Part shown: one piece after another, positions 1-5,035 of the stretch | Numbering within the stretch: position 1 is the stretch's first letter | Layout of the letters: each line of letters begins with the position of its first letter | Source of the DNA: Clostridia bacterium | GTDB taxonomy: Bacteria > Bacillota > Clostridia > RGIG6154 | Assembly: GCA_017622395.1 (NCBI GenBank) | Contig: JAGARF010000099.1 | Coordinates: 1 to 5,035 of the forward strand | Direction: 5' to 3' | DNA length: 5,035 nt | Translations under genes and position numbers: made by a program | Notes under the pieces: model-generated | Told to the model about the DNA's origin: nothing | Database searches by the model: none | The model's input: only the letters and a program-made list of their open reading frames with translations

Positions 1-1543
1 AGCTTTCCGCCGTAATGTCGCTTACTTCCTTTACACTATCTAAAACATAAAGGTCAACAGATGTGTCATCACTTTTGTCAAAATCCTTATTTCCGAAATA
101 AAGTCTTTCATCTTTATCGTAGTTAACCTCTCCTGCAGTTTCGCTCATTATATTTTCAAAAACATAATTAACATAGTCCAAAATGTTTGCTCTGCTTCTG
201 AAATTATTGCTTAAAACACCTCTTGTTCCGCCGTCATTTCTGCCGTATTTTTTAGCTTTGTCAAGGAATAAGTCAGGTGCAGTATTTCTGAAGCTGTAAA
301 TACTCTGCTTCATATCTCCAACCATAAACATATTTTCTTTGGAAATTGCGGAAAAAATTGTTTCCTGAATATCGTTTGTGTCCTGATACTCGTCTATTAT
401 AATTTCGTCATATTCACTTGAAAGCTCTTTCGCAAAATCAGTAGGGTTTCCGTCTTCATCGCATAAAAGCTTAATTGCAAGATGTTCTAAATCATCAAAC
501 TCCAAAAGCTGAGCCTTTTTCTTTTTTTCGGTATACTTTTCATCAAGCTTTTCTGCAAGAGATACAAAGATTTTGAGGTTTTCATACTGAATTTTCATAA
601 AGCTTTCAAGCTCTGTCGGGGAAAGTTCAGGGATTAAGCTTTTAATAATTCCTTTAAATTCATCTCTTTTGGCTGAAATGTTTTTCTGTGTGTCGATTTT
701 GTTTATTCTTCTGTCAAGAGTGTCGAAAGAAACCCTGCTTAATGTTTCATAAAGCTCGGCATATTCTGTATCTTGCGTAAGATTAGAAAACTGAGCAGTA
801 TCATTTCCTACCATTTCGTTGACAAACTGTAAATCTTCAATACCGCTTATATAATTTAAAACATATTCTCTGTATTCCTTAACAGCATCAGAGGCACTTT
901 TAGCAGTATCCTTTACAAAAAATTTATACCACTCAGCACTTTTATAATCTCTGTAGCTTTCAAGAACAAAGGCAAGCCACTTTTTGGGAAAAGGAACTTT
1001 TCTTGATGCTTTGTAAATTTCTTTTGTGTATTCTTCAACAATATCTCTTTTGGAGGTGACAAATTTCTGTGCAAAAGCCTTAAAGTTTTCATCTTCGTAA
1101 CATTCCTCTAAAAGCTCATCTGCGGCAGCATCAAAAAGCATTGCCCTCTGGGCATTGTCGCAAATATTAAAGTTTGGAGAAATGTCAAGCTTGTCAAAGT
1201 TTTCTTTTATTAAACGCATACAGAAAGAGTGAACCGTGCATATGTTTGCACCCGGCAAAAGCAAAAGCTGTTTCTGATAATTTTTTCTGTCGGCATCTGT
1301 TGTTTTTTCGTCCTTTATGGCATTTAAAAGTCCTTCGCTAAGCTTGTCCCTCATTTGCTGTGCCGCTGCATTGGTAAAGGTTACAATTATAAGGCGGTCT
1401 ATATCGCAGGTCTTAACAAGCCTTAAAACTCTGGCAACAATAACTGCTGTTTTACCGCTGCCTGCGGCGGCAGTAACAATCATAGAGCCATTGTTATGGT
1501 CTATGGCATTTTTCTGACCCTCAGTCCATTTTATTTCAGCCAT
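1..1543 (-). CDS. addA: AddA, ATP-dependent helicase/nuclease subunit A (partial, C-terminus off left edge)
   Basis: This is the motor subunit of the AddAB complex, which unwinds and resects broken DNA ends to load RecA. The first 514 codons are visible with no in-frame stop; family members run to about 1200 residues, so over half is missing. Motifs seen in order: Q-motif around WTEGQKNAI (residues 6-14), Walker A AAAGSGKT (25-32), motif Ia IVTFTNAAAQQMR (53-65), TVHSFC (103-108), Walker B DEYQD (384-388), motif III VGDMKQSIYSFR (408-419) and motif IV NNFRSR (446-451). GEVNYDKDERLYFG (471-484) is also typical of AddA. DEYQD followed by VGDxKQSIY separates AddA from UvrD and PcrA. Motifs V and VI and the RecB-like nuclease domain should lie beyond the left edge and cannot be assessed. 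The ATG at 1543 is chosen because a strong AGGAGG lies 6 bases upstream and the Q-motif follows at once. The start overlaps the addB stop by 8 bases. Confidence 0.97.
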   Translation of the reverse strand, partial: MAEIKWTEGQKNAIDHNNGSMIVTAAAGSGKTAVIVARVLRLVKTCDIDRLIIVTFTNAAAQQMRDKLSEGLLNAIKDEKTTDADRKNYQKQLLLLPGANICTVHSFCMRLIKENFDKLDISPNFNICDNAQRAMLFDAAADELLEECYEDENFKAFAQKFVTSKRDIVEEYTKEIYKASRKVPFPKKWLAFVLESYRDYKSAEWYKFFVKDTAKSASDAVKEYREYVLNYISGIEDLQFVNEMVGNDTAQFSNLTQDTEYAELYETLSRVSFDTLDRRINKIDTQKNISAKRDEFKGIIKSLIPELSPTELESFMKIQYENLKIFVSLAEKLDEKYTEKKKKAQLLEFDDLEHLAIKLLCDEDGNPTDFAKELSSEYDEIIIDEYQDTNDIQETIFSAISKENMFMVGDMKQSIYSFRNTAPDLFLDKAKKYGRNDGGTRGVLSNNFRSRANILDYVNYVFENIMSETAGEVNYDKDERLYFGNKDFDKSDDTSVDLYVLDSVKEVSDITAES

Positions 1544-4500
1544 CGTTCTCCTCCTTTAAGGCCTCTTTAACACCCTTTTCATTTAGTGACGCCTTTTCGT
1601 TATAGCAACCCACAGAGGTATCAAATCCGCAGACACTTTTGAAACTGCAATAGGTACAGCCCTCTGTTTTTTTGGTAAGTGCAGGACTTATTGCAAACTC
1701 TCCTCTTGAGATTTTATCGGCATAATCATCAATATGCTCAAAGACTCTTTTACTTAATGCTTCGTATTCTGTATAAGAAAGCTTTTTGTCTTTAACAACA
1801 TCATTTTTCTTACCTTTGCCCTCTGCCATTTGCTCATAGACTTCCTCATCGCCTACAAGAAAACCGTTTAAGGCATAGCTTTTCATATTTATTTCGCCTT
1901 TTTCTTCAATGGATGTAGTTTCGGAAATGTCAGGTATTACACCGAAATAAAACATTCCCTTAGATTGACCGAAAAAGTCTTTAAGTGCGTTGCTGTATAC
2001 GAAAAGCTGAAGCATCATTCCGTTGTATACTTCGCTTAAATCAAGCTCTTTAGCACTTGATTTGTAGTCTACAATTCGGTATTCATCACCGCATCTGTCA
2101 ATTCTGTCAATCTTGCCGTTTAAAACAATATCAAGACCTGTGGGAGTTTTCAGCTTTACGGGTGTAACTCTGCTGTCGCTTGAAAGGTCAAGCTCAGTTG
2201 TAAAGGGCACAAATTTTCCCGACTGCACCTGATATACCACAGCAGACAAGGCGTTCTTTGCGGTTTGTGTGAGCTTTTCGGTTAAAAATTTATGTCTGTT
2301 TGTGGTGATAGGCATTTTTTCTGTTAAATCCTTTATGCCGTTTTTGCTCATTTTGTCAAAGATTGTGTCTATATCTTCTTTTGTTATTTTGTACCAATCA
2401 ATATTGTTGTCAATAACATAGTTTGTAAAATCCTCCATAAAGGAATGAGTGAGAGTACCTCTGTCCATAATGTTAAAGTCGTAAACATTTCTTTCTTTAA
2501 GCTTTAAACCGTACTGAAGAAAGAAGGAAAAAGGACATTTGGCAAAGGCCTCCAGCTTTGAAACAGAAAGATTAAGCTGACCCTCCCATAGAAGTCTTGC
2601 AGAGCTTTCAGTTGTTGAAGAAGAAACCTTAAAATATTTGGCTTTCATCATTTTTCTGTATCTGAAAACTTCTGTTTCGCTGTTTTCATACCATTTTTTT
2701 GCACTTTCCATAAGGGGAGAGTTTCCTTTTACAACATATCTTGCGGAAGATACAGGCGTACAGATTAAATCAATTTCCTTTTCAGGCACAAAGCTTTTTT
2801 CTTTTAAATGCGGAAACATCTTTTTTATGTCGCTCAGCACCATAGACGGTGCCTCGCCCTCACCTGATACATTTGCAAGAGTATATGAAAAGATAAGCTC
2901 ATCTTTAGGTATACAAAGAAGCTCATAAATTTTAAAGGGTTGCTCAAGAGCCTTTTTTCTGTTATCAGGAGCAAGACTTATTTCATTTTTTTCAAGAATT
3001 CTTCTCTCGCTGTCCTTTATTATTCCTGTTCCCGTAACAGGTGCAGGAAACTTTCCTGAATTTGCTCCGATTATATATAAAACTTTAAATTCGTTGTGTC
3101 TTAAGCTGTCTGCATCGCCGACAATAACCATATCGCTTTCAGGCGGATAGGTGCTTATTTTCGTTTCGTTAAAGGCATTTAAAAGCATTTCATAAAACTT
3201 TTCAATTCCAAAGGTTTCATCAGTCATACAAACCTCAAACTGATTCAAAACATCAACAATACTGTTAAAAACCTGTCTGTATTCAAGAGCAAGCTCAGGT
3301 TTGCCCGATTTTGTGAAAAGCTTTGTATACTCGTCTGTTTTGTTTTTAAGCTGTGTTTTTTCTATAAAGCTTTTTACTGCATCAACATACTCTTTTGCGT
3401 TGTGTCTGCCTTTAAGCTGTTCGTAGTAGGGTGAAATCAGGTCAACAAAAGCACATCTTGTTTCATTTATTTTTGCAAGGTTATATTCCTTTTCTTTATA
3501 GGTAAATTCATCAAACCAAAGTTTACCCTTTATGTTAACATCAAGAGCATAGTTTTCAAGCAGACATATTTCGTCAAAGCTTAATGGAGTAAGCTCCGAT
3601 TTTAAGAATTTCATAACCGAAACGGTTTCAAGTCTTTCAAAAATCAGCTCAAGAAAGCTTAAAATAAATGCTCCTGCAGGGTGGCAGAGAAGATTTTTCT
3701 TTTCTGCAATATATCCGTTTATGCTGTATCTTTCAAAAGATTCTTTTAAAATATTTGAGTATTCCTCAAGATTTCCTGCAAGAATACCGATTTCATTAAA
3801 TGAATAGCCTTCATCACGCACCTTTTTTGTAATGCTCTGCATTAAGCTTTCACATTCATTAAGAGGATTTTCGCTGTAAAAAATACTGATTTTATCAGGC
3901 TCTTTGTTATAAACAGAGGGCATAATAAGGGGATAATTTTCAGCAAGGTGCAAAAGCTCGCCTGTATGCTTTTTGTTTTCTTTAAGCAAAACTGTTTTTG
4001 TTTTTGCGAAGTCACTTATTTTCTCTTTTGTTCTCTCAACCGACTCAAAAATATATCCCTTTCCCATTTTAAGGGTTATATAAACCTTCTTTGCATTTTC
4101 GGTAAGTGTTTTAATAACAGCAAGCTCTTCCCCCGTAAAAGAGGAGAAGCAGTCAATGAAAAATTCGGTTTCTTTAACAAAACTGCTGTTTTTTATAAGA
4201 ATGGAAAGCATAGAAAGGTTTTCGTCGCTGTCTGCACCTCTTTCAAAGACAAGTTTATTATAAATTTCATAAATTCTGCAAATATCCTCAATTTTACTCT
4301 TAACATTTGCCTCGCTTATGTTTTCAGATGCCTTTAAAAGACCTTCAGGGGTAACGCCGTGACGCTTAAGCTCTGTTACGGTTTTAAGCATCTGCCCCGA
4401 AAAATCAGGAGATTTAGCAGAGGTTTTATAAACAACAAGCTTAGAGGAGGCTTTAGATACAGCCCTGTTCATTAAAATTGTCTTACCAACCTTTGAAACA

Positions 4501-4745
4501 TAGCTTCTCTCTTCCATATCAGATGCCTTGCTTAAGCTGTAGAAAAGTCTGTTAAAGCTTAAAACATCAACAAGGTTGCCAAGAAAACCGAATTTTTTAA
4601 CGGTAATTTTCTCAAAGCTTAATGAAATCTGCTCAGGCACAATAAGAACAGACTTAACACCATTGTTTATATTCTCTTGGATTTTATCAAGACAATAAGC
4701 GGTTTTTCCGCTTCCTGCCTTTCCCTCAATAAAAGTTACAGACAT
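1536..4745 (-). CDS. addB: AddB, ATP-dependent helicase/nuclease subunit B
   Basis: This is the complete 1069-residue partner of AddA, close to the usual family length (B. subtilis AddB is about 1166). The N-terminus has a Walker A, GKAGSGKT (8-15), then VLIVPEQ (33-39), the motif Ia-like segment. The middle is a degenerate helicase scaffold, with VGDADSLR (542-549) and IIGANSGKFP (558-567) matching the AddB family; no DEYQD-type Walker B is present, as expected. In homologues this scaffold recognises Chi instead of driving translocation. The C-terminal RecB-type nuclease shows H767 in RGTLTH, D880 in GKIDRID, D893 and K895 in VDYKS, and Q913. Four cysteines, C737 in FAKCPFSFF and C1030, C1033 and C1039 (spacing C-x2-C-x5-C), match the 4Fe-4S staple of B. 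subtilis AddB. No signal peptide or membrane segment is evident; it should be cytoplasmic. The start at 4745 has AGGAG 6 bases upstream and puts the Walker A at the expected position. It is the first gene after the promoter at 4800-4828. Confidence 0.98.
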   Translation of the reverse strand: MSVTFIEGKAGSGKTAYCLDKIQENINNGVKSVLIVPEQISLSFEKITVKKFGFLGNLVDVLSFNRLFYSLSKASDMEERSYVSKVGKTILMNRAVSKASSKLVVYKTSAKSPDFSGQMLKTVTELKRHGVTPEGLLKASENISEANVKSKIEDICRIYEIYNKLVFERGADSDENLSMLSILIKNSSFVKETEFFIDCFSSFTGEELAVIKTLTENAKKVYITLKMGKGYIFESVERTKEKISDFAKTKTVLLKENKKHTGELLHLAENYPLIMPSVYNKEPDKISIFYSENPLNECESLMQSITKKVRDEGYSFNEIGILAGNLEEYSNILKESFERYSINGYIAEKKNLLCHPAGAFILSFLELIFERLETVSVMKFLKSELTPLSFDEICLLENYALDVNIKGKLWFDEFTYKEKEYNLAKINETRCAFVDLISPYYEQLKGRHNAKEYVDAVKSFIEKTQLKNKTDEYTKLFTKSGKPELALEYRQVFNSIVDVLNQFEVCMTDETFGIEKFYEMLLNAFNETKISTYPPESDMVIVGDADSLRHNEFKVLYIIGANSGKFPAPVTGTGIIKDSERRILEKNEISLAPDNRKKALEQPFKIYELLCIPKDELIFSYTLANVSGEGEAPSMVLSDIKKMFPHLKEKSFVPEKEIDLICTPVSSARYVVKGNSPLMESAKKWYENSETEVFRYRKMMKAKYFKVSSSTTESSARLLWEGQLNLSVSKLEAFAKCPFSFFLQYGLKLKERNVYDFNIMDRGTLTHSFMEDFTNYVIDNNIDWYKITKEDIDTIFDKMSKNGIKDLTEKMPITTNRHKFLTEKLTQTAKNALSAVVYQVQSGKFVPFTTELDLSSDSRVTPVKLKTPTGLDIVLNGKIDRIDRCGDEYRIVDYKSSAKELDLSEVYNGMMLQLFVYSNALKDFFGQSKGMFYFGVIPDISETTSIEEKGEINMKSYALNGFLVGDEEVYEQMAEGKGKKNDVVKDKKLSYTEYEALSKRVFEHIDDYADKISRGEFAISPALTKKTEGCTYCSFKSVCGFDTSVGCYNEKASLNEKGVKEALKEENDG
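1550..1557 (-). promoter_or_regulatory. addA ribosome binding site inside the end of addB
   Basis: Read on the minus strand, AAAGGAGG lies 6 bases before the addA ATG. It is a nearly full anti-16S match and sits within the last codons of addB (encoding the Lys-Glu-Glu stretch). It fixes the addA start at 1543. Together with the 8-base gene overlap, it suggests that ribosomes finishing addB can reinitiate on addA, which would keep the two subunits balanced. The coupling is inferred. Confidence 0.9.
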
Positions 4746-4751
4746 ACATTT

Positions 4752-4756
4752 CTCCT
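4752..4756 (-). promoter_or_regulatory. addB ribosome binding site
   Basis: Read on the minus strand, AGGAG lies 6 bases before the ATG at 4745. A second ATG at 4749 is in another frame and only 2 bases from the Shine-Dalgarno, too close for good use, so 4745 is the start that gives AddB. Confidence 0.85.
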
Positions 4757-4762
4757 ATATTG

Positions 4763-4773
4763 CCCCTAAGGGG
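4763..4773 (-). promoter_or_regulatory. Small GC-rich hairpin in the addB leader
   Basis: The minus-strand sequence CCCCTTAGGGG can form a 4-base-pair all-G/C stem with a 3-base loop. It ends 6 bases before the AGGAG ribosome binding site and lies within the predicted leader of about 48 bases. It does not mask the Shine-Dalgarno itself. It could affect mRNA stability or ribosome access, but the stem is short and any function is speculative. Confidence 0.35.
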
Positions 4774-4799
4774 TTGAAAAAGATTTATATTACGAATTC

Positions 4800-4828
4800 A
4801 TTATACAACACCCGTATTTTTAAGTCAA
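4800..4828 (-). promoter_or_regulatory. SigA/sigma70-type promoter of addBA
   Basis: On the minus strand the -35 box TTGACT (4828-4823) and the -10 box TATAAT (4805-4800) are separated by exactly 17 bases. This matches the consensus at 11 of 12 positions. Transcription should start near 4793, giving a leader of about 48 bases before addB. There is no TGn extended -10 and no clear A-tract UP element directly upstream. It lies 22 bases past the T-tract of the terminator at 4851-4883, so addBA appears to be an independently started transcription unit. Confidence 0.88.
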
Positions 4829-4850
4829 CAGACTTTCGCGTTACTGCCCC

Positions 4851-4883
4851 AAAAACAAAAACCGATGCGTTTAAGCATCGGTT
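4851..4883 (-). terminator. Intrinsic terminator of an upstream minus-strand transcript
   Basis: The minus-strand RNA would form a perfect 9-base-pair stem (AACCGATGC paired with GCATCGGTT, loop TTAAAC), followed by a tail reading TTTTTGTTTTT that overlaps the last stem bases. This is the classic Rho-independent layout and works only on the minus strand; the plus-strand side continues as TTCAGGG with no T-tract. It would stop transcription entering from beyond the right edge before it reaches the addBA promoter. Confidence 0.85.
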
Positions 4884-4913
4884 CAGGGTGTCGATAAACC
4901 TATCGACACCCTG
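4884..4913. repeat. Perfect 13-bp inverted repeat (stem-loop) next to the terminator
   Basis: CAGGGTGTCGATA (4884-4896) is exactly complementary to TATCGACACCCTG (4901-4913), leaving a 4-base loop AACC. It abuts the terminator stem with no gap. No T-tract follows it on either strand, so it is not a terminator by itself. It could be part of a structured RNA, a stabilising 3' hairpin, or a dispersed palindromic repeat; one copy in this window cannot decide between these. Confidence 0.8.
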
Positions 4914-4938
4914 GTAGAGTGCGAAAAAGGAAGTTATA

Positions 4939-4996
4939 TTTTAACAGCCGAAATCCGTAGCGTATGTGGATACGTGAGAGGTTTCAGCTGTTAAAA
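4939..4996. repeat. 58-nt long imperfect stem-loop
   Basis: The outer arms TTTTAACAGC (4939-4948) and GCTGTTAAAA (4987-4996) pair perfectly over 10 bp. An inner stem GAAATC (4950-4955) pairs with 4980-4985 with one wobble, after one C/A mismatch that would be a G-U pair in minus-strand RNA. A 4-by-4 internal loop follows, then an apical stem CGTAT/ATACG (4961-4965 with 4970-4974) closed by GTGG. No T-tract typical of a terminator follows on the plus strand, and on the minus strand the 3' side reads ATATAACTTCC. No target-site duplication flanks it, so there is no direct sign of a mobile miniature element. I do not recognise it as a named RNA family. Confidence 0.65.
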
Positions 4997-5006
4997 AGCA
5001 AGCAAT

Positions 5007-5035
5007 CCCCGAATGTTTTCGATAAACATTCGGGG
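5007..5035. repeat. Perfect 12-bp stem-loop at the right window edge
   Basis: CCCCGAATGTTT (5007-5018) is exactly complementary to AAACATTCGGGG (5024-5035), with loop TCGAT. The stem ends on the last base of the window, so it may be longer. On the minus strand it is followed by ATTGCTTGCTTTTT, a poor but possible U-rich tail, so it could be a weak terminator of a gene to the right. On the plus strand the downstream sequence is not visible. Confidence 0.7.

Noticed and set aside
1317..1517. 66-codon open frame on the plus strand
   Set aside because: It lies antisense to the addA N-terminus that encodes the Q-motif, Walker A and motif Ia, and the sense strand has the unmistakable protein. No ribosome binding site is seen; it is a shadow frame.
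1..1543. UvrD/PcrA or RecB as the identity of the left gene
   Set aside because: DEYQD with VGDMKQSIYSFR and the later GEVNYDKDERLYFG stretch, directly downstream of addB, fit AddA and not UvrD/PcrA or RecB.
2638..2928. 96-codon open frame on the plus strand
   Set aside because: It is antisense within addB, with no family resemblance and no ribosome binding site.
3948..4337. 129-codon open frame on the plus strand, rich in Phe, Cys and Asn
   Set aside because: It is antisense to addB; the Phe/Cys-rich composition is what the reverse complement of Lys/Glu-rich coding gives. There is no credible start signal.
4697..4713. Inverted AAGCGG/CCGCTT pair in the addB Walker A codons, containing the B. 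subtilis Chi pentamer AGCGG on both strands; another AGCGG lies in the addA Walker A codons (1455-1459)
   Set aside because: AGCGG simply spells Ser-Gly codons of the GSGKT motif, and a 5-mer is expected by chance at this length. The Chi sequence of this organism is unknown.
4825..4838. LexA/SOS-box-like sequence CGAAAGTCTGTTGA overlapping the -35 box
   Set aside because: It resembles the Gram-positive box CGAAC-N4-GTTCG, but the conserved C of the left half and the last two bases of the right half are wrong, so it is not supported as an operator.
4939..4996. Miniature inverted-repeat transposon or tRNA
   Set aside because: There is no target-site duplication beside the 10-bp arms, no cloverleaf, no T-loop GTTCRA sequence and no anticodon arm.

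Overview
The window is AT-rich and holds two adjacent genes, both read on the minus strand. They encode the AddAB (RexAB-type) helicase-nuclease, which processes double-strand DNA breaks for RecA-dependent recombination. AddAB in place of RecBCD, the addB-addA gene order, A-rich codon use, strong AGGAG ribosome binding sites and a near-consensus SigA-type promoter all suggest a Gram-positive, low-GC Firmicute. The protein style looks like an anaerobic gut-type Clostridia member, but I cannot name a genus from this sequence.

Layout from right to left, in the direction of transcription. At 4884-5035 there is a gene-free stretch containing three perfect or nearly perfect stem-loops. At 4851-4883 a hairpin followed by a U-rich tail reads as an intrinsic terminator for minus-strand transcription coming from beyond the right edge. 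A promoter at 4800-4828 (TTGACT, 17-base spacer, TATAAT) should then start the addBA transcript about 48 bases before addB. The leader carries a small CCCC/GGGG hairpin just ahead of the addB ribosome binding site. addB (4745-1536) is complete at 1069 codons. addA begins at 1543, overlaps the end of addB by 8 bases, and runs off the left edge after 514 codons.

How the genes work together: AddA supplies the SF1A (UvrD/Rep-like) helicase motor and a nuclease domain, the latter outside this window. AddB supplies a degenerate helicase-like scaffold, which in characterised homologues reads the Chi sequence, and a C-terminal RecB-family nuclease stapled by a 4Fe-4S cluster. All the key AddB nuclease and cluster residues are present, and so are the N-terminal helicase motifs of AddA. 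The overlap and the internal ribosome binding site suggest coupled translation of the two subunits.

I found no mobile element, CRISPR array, tRNA or rRNA, and no new protein system. The only part not explained by ordinary annotation is the cluster of stem-loops at 4884-5035. It could be a structured RNA, a long processed 3' end of an upstream transcript, or a set of dispersed palindromic intergenic repeats.
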